A stretch of DNA of 37,626 nt from Candidatus Saccharimonadota bacterium (GTDB taxonomy: Bacteria; Patescibacteriota; Saccharimonadia; Saccharimonadales; Saccharimonadaceae), in NCBI GenBank assembly GCA_017418275.1, contig JAFONX010000038.1:1-37626 (forward strand), read 5' to 3'. The notes beneath the pieces were generated by a model. That model ran no database searches and was not told the DNA's origin. It saw only the letters and a program-made list of their open reading frames with translations. This document shows, piece after piece, positions 1-7,811 of this stretch (positions are counted from its first letter, which is position 1; every line of letters begins with the position of its first letter). The translations under genes and the position numbers were made by a program.

Positions 1-1
1 G

Positions 2-1639
2 AAAATTGTTTTACCAAACGGTGGGGAATACCAGATTTCTGGTACAGGCTACGACACTCACGGTGGCGTGACGGGTAACGTTATGGAATACGCCGAGGAA
101 ATTGCTTTGATGGGCGCAATTAATAATGAGGCGCGCGAAGACAACGGTAAATTCTTTGGTGACTCGATCGATATTGCCTTTAAAGTTTTAGCGAAGAAGC
201 TCAAAACCGATACGTCGCAGCTAACAACCCTCGAAACAATCCCTTACGAATCCGAGAATAAGTATTCTGCGGTGTTTTTTGAGCGGGCGGGGAAGGCCTA
301 CTGTACCGTAAAAGGATCGCTCGAAACGGTCTTTGACTTCTGTGATAAGGTTAATTTCTCTAAGTCGAAAAGTCTTACTAAGCTCGAAGCGCAGAATGAG
401 GCGTTGGCAGGAGATGGCTACCGCGTAATTGCGCTTGCAAAGGGCGAAATCAAAAAGCAAGATCGCTATTCAGCCAAGGATATCAAAGGTCTGACCTTTC
501 TCGGTTTGGTCGCCTTTATTGACCCGGTGCGCGAGGAAGCAAAAAAGTCTGTCTTACAATGCTACAAGGCAGGTATAAAGGTTTTGATGATAACGGGCGA
601 CCATCCACTTACGGCACTCTCGATCGCGAAGGATTTAAAGATTGCTTCTAATGCGGAGCAGGTTGCTAACGGTGACGAGGTGCAAAAATATTACGGTCAG
701 GACGAACGCGCGTTTGATGAATTTGTAGCATCAAAGACCGTCTTTGCGCGTGTTACTCCTTTACAAAAGCTGAATATTGTCGAATCGCTGAAACGCCAAG
801 GTGAGTTTGTAGCTGTGACGGGTGACGGTGTGAACGATGCGCCAGCCCTGAAAAGTGCGAATATTGGCGTGGCGATGGGGAGCGGTACGGATATTGCGCA
901 CGAGACCTCGGATATGATTATTATCGACGATAATTTTACTTCGATTGTCTCTGGCGTCGAAGAGGGGCGCATTGCCTATGCAAATATTCGCAAGATTCTC
1001 TTCTTCTTGCTTTCATGTGGGCTATCAGAAGCAGTATTCTTTTGCTTAGCGGTATTTCTAGGAATGCCAGCGCCACTAACGGCCGTGCAATTCCTCTGGC
1101 TAAATATCGTGACGGACGGCCTACAAGACATTGCGCTCTCGTTCGAGCGAGGCGAGTCGGACATTTTGAATCAACCACCGCGCGACCCGAAAGAATCTAT
1201 CTTTGATAAAAGTCTCTTTGCGCGCATACTGAGTAGCGGTGCAATCATGTCCGTAATCGTGTTTGTGGCTTGGAGTGTAATGATTAATCAGCTCCACTTT
1301 GGACTCGAATCAGCACGTGGCTATGCGCTGTGTCTGATTGTATTCCTGCAAAACCTCCATGTTTTAAACTGCCGTAGTGAAAAACACTCCCTCTTTAGTG
1401 TGTCGCTCCTCAAAAATCCAATCGTCATTCTTACTATTATTGGTAATATCATTCTGCAAATTGTCGTCATGGAATTTGGGCCACTTTCACACCTGCTCGA
1501 TGCAGTCTCAATTCCGCTGCCGCATATTGCTATCCTCTTTGCGATTTCGCTCATAATTTTGCCAATCATGGAGCTCCTGAAGCTGGTGTTTGGATATTTC
1601 TCGGGCAAGAAAAAAGCCCCCGAAGGGGCAGCAAAGTAA
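2..1639 (+). CDS. P-type cation (Ca2+-type) ATPase, 3' portion
   Basis: This is the C-terminal ~545 residues of a P-type ATPase; the reading frame is open to the left window edge, so the actuator domain and the phosphorylated DKTGT motif lie outside. Visible parts are the end of the nucleotide-binding domain, the hinge/P-domain motifs MITGDHP and VTGDGVNDAPALK, and several C-terminal membrane segments. The M6 signature NIVTDG keeps the Asn, Thr and Asp that bind Ca2+ in SERCA-type pumps. In M5 the Glu is kept (GLSEAV), but the position equivalent to the second M5 ligand Asn reads Gly. Calcium or a related cation export is therefore likely, but the ion is not proven. The last codons overlap a terminator serving the convergent gene. 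A GTG lies at 68 but is internal, not a start. Confidence 0.93.
   Translation, partial: KIVLPNGGEYQISGTGYDTHGGVTGNVMEYAEEIALMGAINNEAREDNGKFFGDSIDIAFKVLAKKLKTDTSQLTTLETIPYESENKYSAVFFERAGKAYCTVKGSLETVFDFCDKVNFSKSKSLTKLEAQNEALAGDGYRVIALAKGEIKKQDRYSAKDIKGLTFLGLVAFIDPVREEAKKSVLQCYKAGIKVLMITGDHPLTALSIAKDLKIASNAEQVANGDEVQKYYGQDERAFDEFVASKTVFARVTPLQKLNIVESLKRQGEFVAVTGDGVNDAPALKSANIGVAMGSGTDIAHETSDMIIIDDNFTSIVSGVEEGRIAYANIRKILFFLLSCGLSEAVFFCLAVFLGMPAPLTAVQFLWLNIVTDGLQDIALSFERGESDILNQPPRDPKESIFDKSLFARILSSGAIMSVIVFVAWSVMINQLHFGLESARGYALCLIVFLQNLHVLNCRSEKHSLFSVSLLKNPIVILTIIGNIILQIVVMEFGPLSHLLDAVSIPLPHIAILFAISLIILPIMELLKLVFGYFSGKKKAPEGAAK
1608..1629 (-). terminator. Intrinsic terminator of the 151-aa membrane protein gene
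   Basis: On the minus strand a GCCCC/GGGGC stem (1616-1629) with a four-base loop is followed by six U. It lies inside the last codons of the convergent ATPase gene, so that coding sequence doubles as the terminator. Confidence 0.8.
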
Positions 1640-1686
1640 AGAACAAGGGTGTTGGGCGTCCATATGGGCGCCCGGGTTTGTTGGGG

Positions 1687-2142
1687 TCAGGGATCATCGA
1701 AGTCGGAAAGGTCTCCGAAATCGAGCGAAGACTCGTCTGAGTTGTCGCTACCATCAAAACCGGAAAGGTCTCCGAAATCGAGCGAGAATTCGTCCGAGTC
1801 GTCATCGTCACGGATGTTCGGTCTTGCTTCGGCAGTGAAGACTCTTCTAGATCCGTTCGGTCCGAAGAAGTCTCTAACCGAGAACGCTATTAGGTATCCC
1901 CATGCGAGGATTAGCGCAATCAGCAAGACTACCGCCGAGAAGCGGCTGACACCGTAAAAGAAGTTAAATACGCCGTACCAGAACGTAACTTTGCTGGTAC
2001 AGGCAAGCCTTAACACCCAAAACAGTATCATGGCTGCCATGGCGACCAAAAAGGCTATTAAGAGCTTCGGGCGTAAATCCGCCACGAAGAGCTCACCCTT
2101 CTCTGTGCCCAACTTTTTGAACATCTTTTTAAACTTCTCCAT
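1687..2142 (-). CDS. Two-TM membrane protein with acidic tandem-repeat tail
   Basis: A 151-residue protein I cannot assign to a family. It has a basic N-terminus, two hydrophobic segments (about residues 28-47 and 62-86) and a highly acidic C-terminal tail. The tail carries two near-identical 19-residue units built on SLDFGDLS, matched at DNA level by a 25-bp perfect repeat (1704-1728 and 1761-1785, period 57 bp). The start is supported by a strong SD (GGGAGGTGG) and a TTGACC-17-TATAAT promoter upstream. The gene ends in TGA, evidence that UGA is a stop here. Both termini probably face the cytoplasm, which would make the acidic tail cytoplasmic; this is inference. Confidence 0.8.
   Translation of the reverse strand: MEKFKKMFKKLGTEKGELFVADLRPKLLIAFLVAMAAMILFWVLRLACTSKVTFWYGVFNFFYGVSRFSAVVLLIALILAWGYLIAFSVRDFFGPNGSRRVFTAEARPNIRDDDDSDEFSLDFGDLSGFDGSDNSDESSLDFGDLSDFDDP
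1704..1785. repeat. Two-copy 25-bp direct repeat, period 57 bp
   Basis: Identical 25-bp copies at 1704-1728 and 1761-1785 lie within the acidic tail of the 151-aa protein. The period is a multiple of three and encodes duplicated 19-residue units. Confidence 0.9.
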
Positions 2143-2180
2143 ATTTTTCCACCTCCCTTAGAAATATGAAGATACTGTAT

Positions 2181-2209
2181 ATTATAGCATATTTTAAGCA
2201 AAAGGTCAA
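2181..2209 (-). promoter_or_regulatory. Sigma70-type promoter of the 151-aa gene
   Basis: Minus strand: -35 TTGACC (2204-2209), a 17-bp spacer and -10 TATAAT (2181-2186). Followed by a leader with a strong SD before the ATG at 2142. Confidence 0.85.
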
Positions 2210-2226
2210 TACGACAGAGTGGTTAT

Positions 2227-2258
2227 AAAGAAAAAGCCCTACAGAAAACTGTAGGGGG
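2227..2258 (-). terminator. Intrinsic terminator of the 62-aa gene
   Basis: Minus strand: a perfect 8-bp stem CCCTACAG/CTGTAGGG with a four-base loop (2237-2256), followed by CTTTTTCTTT, just past the stop codon at 2263. Confidence 0.92.
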
Positions 2259-2262
2259 ATGC

Positions 2263-2451
2263 TTAGAGAAAGAATCCAATTATGGCTAGCAAGATAATAG
2301 CTGTAATGAAGCCTATCTTGAATCCGTTCGTCCAAGCCTTCAGTGCAAACTTGATGATGCCGAAGCCTAGCCAAAGGATGAAGGCTATCAGCAGCAACAC
2401 GGGATGCGAGATTATTACGCATAATGCGATTAAAAAGATCAACTCGAGCAT
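2263..2451 (-). CDS. Small hydrophobic membrane protein (62 aa)
   Basis: A 62-residue, almost wholly hydrophobic protein with two predicted membrane helices (about residues 3-30 and 44-62) and a short basic connector (KFALKAWTNGFK). No family recognised. Despite its size it is very likely a real gene: it has a perfect consensus promoter, an SD-like GAGAGGGG 8 nt before the ATG and a perfect intrinsic terminator directly after the stop, so it is its own transcription unit. An overlapping reading frame of 119 codons on the same strand is less credible because it lacks such signals. Confidence 0.82.
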   Translation of the reverse strand: MLELIFLIALCVIISHPVLLLIAFILWLGFGIIKFALKAWTNGFKIGFITAIILLAIIGFFL

Positions 2452-2487
2452 CTTTTACGCCCCTCTCGAAAATATGAGTACGTTGCA

Positions 2488-2516
2488 ATTATAACGTATT
2501 ATTACGCTTATGTCAA
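2488..2516 (-). promoter_or_regulatory. Perfect consensus promoter of the 62-aa gene
   Basis: Minus strand: TTGACA (2511-2516), exactly 17 bp, then TATAAT (2488-2493). All twelve consensus bases match, suggesting strong expression. Confidence 0.92.
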
Positions 2517-2576
2517 TAGCGTGCGGGGTAACCTATATCTATAAAATAAGGTATAATTTTAAGAAAAGGAGGTGAG

Positions 2577-3860
2577 ATGGCGGAGATAAAATGTCCAAAA
2601 TGCGGTACTACCTTTAAGGTTGACGATGATAGTTATGCAGATATTTTGAGCCAGGTGCGCGGCGCGGAATTCGAGAAGGAATTACACAATCGCTTAAGCG
2701 AGAATGCAAAACAGGCTGAAGCGGATAAACGTTTAGCACTGGCGGAGCAAGCCAGTAAAAACGAGCGCGAGAATGCTAAAAACAGCGCAGATTTACAAAA
2801 AGAGCTATCTAAAAAAGAGCGCGAGATTAGTGAACTTCAAGCTAAAAATGCCAAAGAAGTGGCAGAACTTCGTGCACAAATTGCGCAGGCAGAAATCGCA
2901 CAAAAGCTAGCCGTTTCGGAGGCGACGGCACCTATCAAGCAGCAACTCGATAAGCTGCAAAACGAGCTTGAAATCCACGATGACCGGGCGAAGCAAAATG
3001 AAGAAACTATCAAAATGCAGGCTAAGCTCCGTGAGGCTTCGCTAGTTTCTAAATATGACAATGAAATTAAGTTCAAGGACGAAGAGATTGAGCGTCTCAA
3101 AGATATGAAGGTGCGCCTGAGTACTAAAATGGTGGGCGAAACTTTGGAGCAACACTGTCAAAATGAATTTAATCGCCTTCGTGCCACGGCCTTCAAGAAT
3201 GCTTATTTTGACAAGGATAACGATGCGCGCTCGGGTAGTAAAGGTGACTTTATCTATCGCGAGAATGATGAGGCTGGCAACGAGATTATCTCGATTATGT
3301 TCGAAATGAAGAACGAAAACGAAACGACCGCTACAAAGCATAAAAACGAAGATTTCTTTAAGGAACTAGACAAAGATCGTCGCGAAAAGAAATGCGAATA
3401 CGCTGTGTTGGTGACGATGCTTGAGGCTGATAGCGAATTATATAACACTGGTATCGTGGATGTTTCCTATAAGTTTGACAAGATGTATGTGATTCGTCCG
3501 CAATTCTTTATTCCGATGATTACGCTTCTGCGTAATGCGGCGCTAAATGCTCAGGCCTACCGCGCAGAGCTTGCGGCAGTGCGTGCGCAAAACATCGATA
3601 TTTCGAAATTTGAAGAAAACATGGAAGCTTTCAAGGCGGGCTTTGCGAGGAATTATGAGCTAGCTAGCAAGAAATTTAAAGATGCAATTGATGGCATCGA
3701 CAAGACAATTGCGCAGCTGCAAAAAACGAAGGACGCCTTACTATCGAGCGAAAACAATTTACGTCTTGCCAATAATAAAGCGAGTGATTTGACTATCAAG
3801 AAACTTACACGTGGCAATCCGACCATGGCGCAAAAGTTCGCGGATTTGAAACAGGAATAG
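2577..3860 (+). CDS. DUF2130 domain protein
   Basis: A 427-residue protein of the DUF2130 family. It opens with half a zinc ribbon (CPKCGTTF, residues 5-12; only one Cys pair is seen), continues with a long coiled coil rich in Ala, Lys and Glu (about 25-180), and ends with the DUF2130 core (about 185-400). The core contains KGDFIYRE and IMFEMKNEN followed by [17 protein letters not shown] downstream D then E-x-K arrangement resembles PD-(D/E)XK nucleases; a nuclease role is inference and not shown. The start is preceded by AAAGGAGG only about 4 nt from ATG, with a TATAAT at 2552-2557. It stands alone, with no obvious operon partners. Confidence 0.85.
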   Translation: MAEIKCPKCGTTFKVDDDSYADILSQVRGAEFEKELHNRLSENAKQAEADKRLALAEQASKNERENAKNSADLQKELSKKEREISELQAKNAKEVAELRAQIAQAEIAQKLAVSEATAPIKQQLDKLQNELEIHDDRAKQNEETIKMQAKLREASLVSKYDNEIKFKDEEIERLKDMKVRLSTKMVGETLEQHCQNEFNRLRATAFKNAYFDKDNDARSGSKGDFIYRENDEAGNEIISIMFEMKNENETTATKHKNEDFFKELDKDRREKKCEYAVLVTMLEADSELYNTGIVDVSYKFDKMYVIRPQFFIPMITLLRNAALNAQAYRAELAAVRAQNIDISKFEENMEAFKAGFARNYELASKKFKDAIDGIDKTIAQLQKTKDALLSSENNLRLANNKASDLTIKKLTRGNPTMAQKFADLKQE

Positions 3861-3894
3861 TATTAGTCTCCGGGCAATAATGTATTGCTTATGT

Positions 3895-3900
3895 TAAAAT
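3895..3900 (+). promoter_or_regulatory. Leaderless-type promoter (TGTTAAAAT)
   Basis: Extended -10 TGT-TAAAAT ends 7 nt before the ATG at 3908, leaving no room for an SD. Confidence 0.7.
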
Positions 3901-3907
3901 ATTATTA

Positions 3908-4096
3908 ATGAAAGACGACCACGAACGCGGAACGCATACTATTCTTGGGATTGTGATCGCTCTAGCTATAGCTCTGATTTTTGTCGCTTTTTATAAAGTA
4001 GCCGTCAATAATCTAGATGCCGGTAATCGGCGGACTGAAATTATCGATAATGCTGTCGATGGCGAATACCTTGTGAACAGTCCAGATTCAAAGTAA
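3908..4096 (+). CDS. Small single-TM protein (62 aa)
   Basis: A 62-residue protein with a short charged N-terminus (MKDDHERG), one hydrophobic helix (about residues 11-30) and a polar C-terminal tail. No family recognised. The start is set by an extended -10 box ending 7 nt upstream, the spacing seen for many genes here, which predicts a leaderless mRNA. It ends in a bidirectional terminator shared with convergent nusA. Confidence 0.65.
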   Translation: MKDDHERGTHTILGIVIALAIALIFVAFYKVAVNNLDAGNRRTEIIDNAVDGEYLVNSPDSK

Positions 4097-4121
4097 TAAC
4101 TCTTTAAGAATATTTAATCAA

Positions 4122-4156
4122 AACAAAAAACCGCTAGTTTGAATAGCGGTTTTTAT
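4122..4156. terminator. Bidirectional terminator between the 62-aa gene and nusA
   Basis: AACCGCTA/TAGCGGTT stem with a 7-nt loop, flanked by an A run on the left and a T run on the right, so it works for both convergent genes. Confidence 0.9.
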
Positions 4157-4163
4157 GAGTGTT

Positions 4164-5303
4164 TTATTCTTCTTCGCCGTCGTTAGATTCGTTGTCGTCT
4201 GGTTCGATGTCTTCGCTTTCCTCAAGCGCAGAGAGCAGGCTATCTTCGACATTTGAGCGCTTCTTCTTTTCTGGAGCTTTAGCGACTTCGATGGCTAAAT
4301 CGTAGCCTGTAAGCTCGGAAGCAAGACGCACGTTCTGACCAGAGCGGCCAATCGCGATTGACTGCTGTTCTTTGTCGACGTATACCGTAGCCTTTTTGCC
4401 GTCGATTTCGACTTTCTGGATTTCAGCTGGGCTTAAAGCTTCGCGGATGTATTCGGAGGCGTTGTCGCTCCAGTTGATAATATCAATTTTCTCGCGATCG
4501 CCAATTTCATTCATGACAGCTTGAACACGTACGCCGCGGCCGCCAACGAAGGTGCCGACTGGGTCGATGCCAGGAATTGTGGCAGAAACGGCGATTTTGG
4601 TGCGACGACCAGCTTCGCGTGCGATGCCACGGATTTCGACACTACCGTTGTCGACTTCTGGGACTTCCTGACGGAAAAGATGTTCGACAAATTCTGGGCA
4701 AGCACGGCTTAAAATCAAAGCAGCCCCACGCTCGCCGCGGTCGATATTCTTGATATAGACTTTAAGGCGGCTACCAACGCTGTAATGTTCGCCAAAAATC
4801 TGCTCAGAACGTGGCATAATACCAGTAGCTTTGCCGAGGTCGATGCGAACCACTTTTGGTTCGACGCGGGCGACAGTACCGGTGATAACGGTGCCGATTT
4901 TGTCTTCATAAGCAACCAACATTGCGTCGCGTTCGGCGTCGCGCAGACGCTGAATAATAACCTGCTTTGCAGTCTGAGAAGCAACGCGACCAAAATCCTC
5001 CACGTCGTGTTCTTCTTCGACGGTCTCGCCAATTTCCTTGCCTTTAGCTTCGGCCTGTGGGATTTCGGTGGCAGGATTATAGCCAACGCCATCTTCGATG
5101 ACTTCGCGAATCACAAAAGCCTTAGCCTTGCCGGTGTTAAGATCGAGTTCGCAACGTACGTTCATATCGCGGTCGCCCTCTTCACGGCGCCAAGCAGCAG
5201 CGATCGCCTGCTCAATGATCTCGATAATGGTCTCTTTTGGAAGATTCTTTTCTTCGGCAATGACGTCGACCATGCTAATCATTTGTTTAATATCGAATTG
5301 CAT
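4164..5303 (-). CDS. nusA: Transcription termination/antitermination factor NusA
   Basis: NusA binds RNA polymerase and nascent RNA and modulates pausing, termination and antitermination. The 379 residues show the N-terminal polymerase-binding domain (about 1-125), an S1 domain (VITGTVARVEPKVVRIDLG), and KH1 and KH2 domains (GTFVGGRGVRVQAV; IAIGRSGQNVRLASELTGY). A strongly acidic tail follows (DIEPDDNESNDGEEE). This is close to the length of other short bacterial NusA proteins. rimP and infB, the usual neighbours, are absent on both sides; the gene is monocistronic between its own promoter and a bidirectional terminator. It has an AAGGA SD and a roughly 90-nt leader with a small hairpin just upstream of that SD. 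It is divergent from rnj. Confidence 0.96.
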   Translation of the reverse strand: MQFDIKQMISMVDVIAEEKNLPKETIIEIIEQAIAAAWRREEGDRDMNVRCELDLNTGKAKAFVIREVIEDGVGYNPATEIPQAEAKGKEIGETVEEEHDVEDFGRVASQTAKQVIIQRLRDAERDAMLVAYEDKIGTVITGTVARVEPKVVRIDLGKATGIMPRSEQIFGEHYSVGSRLKVYIKNIDRGERGAALILSRACPEFVEHLFRQEVPEVDNGSVEIRGIAREAGRRTKIAVSATIPGIDPVGTFVGGRGVRVQAVMNEIGDREKIDIINWSDNASEYIREALSPAEIQKVEIDGKKATVYVDKEQQSIAIGRSGQNVRLASELTGYDLAIEVAKAPEKKKRSNVEDSLLSALEESEDIEPDDNESNDGEEE

Positions 5304-5320
5304 AATTCCTTTCTGATTCT

Positions 5321-5336
5321 CGCTAATCTTCTAGCG
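5321..5336 (-). other. Hairpin in nusA leader
   Basis: CGCTA-(6 nt)-TAGCG inverted repeat in the 5' leader of nusA, ending about 8 nt before the AAGGA SD. It could influence ribosome access; no conservation data available. Confidence 0.4.
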
Positions 5337-5394
5337 CACGAATCGGCTTAAAAATACCGCCTCTTTTCGAGCCGGTCGTATTCTGTATGCTTTT

Positions 5395-5423
5395 AGTATA
5401 AATGAGTCAAGGAATAATGTCAA
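5395..5423 (-). promoter_or_regulatory. nusA promoter
   Basis: Minus strand: TTGACA (5418-5423), 17-bp spacer, TATACT (5395-5400). Confidence 0.9.
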
Positions 5424-5460
5424 CTACTAAGCCTGAGCCGTTATGTATAGAGCCTCGCGA

Positions 5461-5489
5461 TTGACAAAGCTAAGGGGCTTTGATATAAT
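5461..5489 (+). promoter_or_regulatory. rnj promoter, perfect consensus plus extended -10
   Basis: TTGACA (5461-5466), 17 bp, TATAAT (5484-5489), with TG at the extended -10 position (5481-5482). The divergent -35 boxes of nusA and rnj lie under 40 bp apart. Confidence 0.93.
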
Positions 5490-5529
5490 AACACGTAGCA
5501 AATAAATTCTTTACGCAACACATTTTGCA

Positions 5530-5545
5530 CTCCATCCTTGTGGAG
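5530..5545 (+). other. Hairpin in rnj 5' leader
   Basis: CTCCA-(6 nt)-TGGAG inverted repeat in the roughly 95-nt leader of rnj. A leader hairpin upstream of an RNase gene could serve autoregulation; this is only a suggestion. Confidence 0.35.
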
Positions 5546-5589
5546 ACTGAGTTTTGAGTGTCAAAGTGATAATTGAAAAGAAGGAGAAC

Positions 5590-7758
5590 ATGGAGAATAA
5601 AAAGAAAGCAGAGGAGGCACGTCGCGCAAAGCTACTTAAGATGCGCGCAGAACGGCTTCCGAATATTAAAAAACAATTTGAAGAAAATCAGAAAAGAAAT
5701 TTTAATGCCAATTTTGCGCCTGGTGGCAAAGACGAAAACTTGGTAAAGAATTCCAAGACTCGCAAGACCACTACAAAAACAACCGCAAAGAAAGCTGATA
5801 CAAAAGCTAAAACTACGAAGGCAGGCAAAAATGCCAAGACTGAGAAAAAACAGCTTACGCCGGCTCAGGCGCACAATGTTGCGCTTGGCGTTTCGACGCG
5901 TAAGGGCGAGATGGTTCATCATCAGCGCATGCTAAGCCAAGATGTGAACGCTCAGGCTACTCAGCATATTGTTGGTATTCCAGTTAACAAATCTCGTTAC
6001 AACGGCTACAAGGGTCAGCAAGTTACAATGAGCCAGATTCGTTCGGCTCGCCCACATAAAGATGCTGTGCGTGTCATTCCAATTGGCGGCTTGGGCGAAT
6101 TTGGTATTGGTAAGAATATGACTGCCTTTGAGTATCAGGGTGAAATTATCCTGATTGATATGGGTACACTTTTTGCCGATGCGGATTATCCAGGTGTTAA
6201 CTATATGGTGCCAGATTGTAAGTGGCTCGATGACAACCGTGACAAGGTAAAAGCAATCCTCTTTACGCACGCTCACCTTGACCATATTGGTGCCTGTAAA
6301 CATCTTTTGCCTTACTTTGGCCCGCTTGTACCGATTTATGCTACGAACTTTACTATTGGTATGATCAAGAAGCAGATGTCTGAGGTTCCGGATGTGCCAG
6401 AGATGAACTACCAGATTGTAGACCCATTCGAGCATAAAGACATTCGGGTTTCCGAGCATTTTAGCGTGGAGTTTGTCCATACGCTACACTCGATTCCAGG
6501 TAACGCTTCGATTGTAATCCGTACACCAAACGGCAATATCTTGGTTTCGGGCGACTGGCGCTTTGAAACAAACCCAATGGATACGCCAGCAGATTATGAT
6601 CGCCTGCTCGAAATTCAGCAGAAGGAAGGCTATGCCTTGCTTTTGAACGAGTCGACAAACATCGATACGCCAGGTACGCATCCACACAGCGAATATGATG
6701 TAGGTGAAAACCTTGGCAAGATTATGGATCACTATGCTACAGGCCGTATTGTAATTTCCTGTTTCTCGAGCCAGGTAAAGCGTATTGAGTCAGTACTGCG
6801 CGAGGCTTTTGAACGCGGTCGCAAAGTTGCTTTTGCAGGCTTCTCAATGATTAATAACGTTGAAGTTGCACTTCGCGCGAAGGCTATCAAAGTACCGAAA
6901 GACACTGTCATGAAGATGGAAGACATTATTAAGCTTCCAGATGAAAAAGTCACAATTGTTTGTACTGGTTCGCAGGGCGAAATGAATGCGGTTTTGAATC
7001 GCATGGTAACCGGTCAGCACCGCTATATTAAGATTAAAGCTAGCGATACAATTGTTTTCGCCTCGAACCCAATTCCGGGCAACGAGCCAAAAGTCACTTC
7101 GACGGTTGGCGGTTTGCTCCGCGAAGGCGCACAGGTGATTCAAAATGGTAAGACTCACCTTACAAACATTGGACCGATTCATCTCTCTGGTCACGCTTAT
7201 TACGAAGACCATGTGAAGTTTGTGACAGATATGAAGCCGAAAAACTATATGCCATACCACGGCGAATTCTATATGCTCGAGCATAATGCCGAGATGGCAG
7301 AAAATGTCGTCGGTATCAATCGCGACAATATTATTGTGGCGGATGACGGCGATATTGTAGAACTTATGCCAGACCAGACAATTCGTAAGAATGGCCGTAT
7401 TCACGTTGGTAATAAGCTTTACGATGATGCCGATCAGCAGGTCAATGAGGCGGTTGTCAAAGATCGTATTCATATCTCGCGCGAGGGCATCTTCGTAGTG
7501 GTTCTGACAATCAACAAAAAGACTGGTCGCCTCGTAAAGACTCCAGATATTGTGTCGCGCGCCTTCATCTATCTTGATGATTCTGAGGAACTCATTGGCA
7601 AGATTCGTCACTATCTCCGCACGAAAGCCGAGCATAGCAAGGGAAGCGATGCGGATCTTAAAGCTCTCAAAGACGAGATTAAAGAAGATGTTACGCACAT
7701 TCTCTTTGATGCAACTGGGCATACGCCGATTGTAATCCCTGTCATTAATAGGGTTTAA
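5590..7758 (+). CDS. rnj: Ribonuclease J
   Basis: Metallo-beta-lactamase/beta-CASP ribonuclease with 5'-exo and endonuclease activity in mRNA decay and rRNA maturation. The metal-binding HAHLDH motif starts at about residue 227. The beta-CASP region contains the SGDWRFE and CTGSQGE motifs, followed by LSGHAY and MPYHGEFYMLEHN. The protein is about 722 residues, longer than the usual ~550, because of an N-terminal extension of roughly 130 residues rich in Lys, Thr and Ala that is probably disordered and may bind RNA. The start chosen is the ATG at 5590, 3 nt after AAGGAG; an in-frame TTG at 5554 would add 12 residues but has no SD. Confidence 0.95.
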   Translation: MENKKKAEEARRAKLLKMRAERLPNIKKQFEENQKRNFNANFAPGGKDENLVKNSKTRKTTTKTTAKKADTKAKTTKAGKNAKTEKKQLTPAQAHNVALGVSTRKGEMVHHQRMLSQDVNAQATQHIVGIPVNKSRYNGYKGQQVTMSQIRSARPHKDAVRVIPIGGLGEFGIGKNMTAFEYQGEIILIDMGTLFADADYPGVNYMVPDCKWLDDNRDKVKAILFTHAHLDHIGACKHLLPYFGPLVPIYATNFTIGMIKKQMSEVPDVPEMNYQIVDPFEHKDIRVSEHFSVEFVHTLHSIPGNASIVIRTPNGNILVSGDWRFETNPMDTPADYDRLLEIQQKEGYALLLNESTNIDTPGTHPHSEYDVGENLGKIMDHYATGRIVISCFSSQVKRIESVLREAFERGRKVAFAGFSMINNVEVALRAKAIKVPKDTVMKMEDIIKLPDEKVTIVCTGSQGEMNAVLNRMVTGQHRYIKIKASDTIVFASNPIPGNEPKVTSTVGGLLREGAQVIQNGKTHLTNIGPIHLSGHAYYEDHVKFVTDMKPKNYMPYHGEFYMLEHNAEMAENVVGINRDNIIVADDGDIVELMPDQTIRKNGRIHVGNKLYDDADQQVNEAVVKDRIHISREGIFVVVLTINKKTGRLVKTPDIVSRAFIYLDDSEELIGKIRHYLRTKAEHSKGSDADLKALKDEIKEDVTHILFDATGHTPIVIPVINRV

Positions 7759-7764
7759 AACTAA

Positions 7765-7797
7765 AATCCCCTCCAAGACGTGAGGGGATTTTTATTG
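7765..7797 (+). terminator. rnj terminator
   Basis: AATCCCCTC/GAGGGGATT stem (7765-7790) followed by TTTATTG. Its 3' end abuts the -10 box of truB. Confidence 0.9.
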
Positions 7798-7803
7798 TAT
7801 AAT
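7798..7803 (+). promoter_or_regulatory. truB leaderless-type -10 box
   Basis: TATAAT 8 nt before the truB ATG, starting immediately after the rnj terminator T-tract. Confidence 0.75.
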
Positions 7804-7811
7804 ACTTGCAA

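Noticed and set aside
68-1639. GTG at 68 as the start of the ATPase gene
   Set aside because: The frame is open upstream to the window edge and encodes conserved ATPase sequence (VLPNGGEYQISGTGY).
2129-2488. 119-codon minus-strand ORF overlapping the 62-aa gene
   Set aside because: Its start overlaps the promoter of the 62-aa gene and it has no SD; the 62-aa ORF has promoter, SD and terminator.
5554-5589. TTG at 5554 as the RNase J start
   Set aside because: The ATG at 5590 has a well-spaced AAGGAG; the TTG has none.
6844-7776. 310-codon minus-strand ORF antisense to rnj
   Set aside because: Shadow of the conserved RNase J frame; Cys/His/Asn-rich and lacking its own signals.
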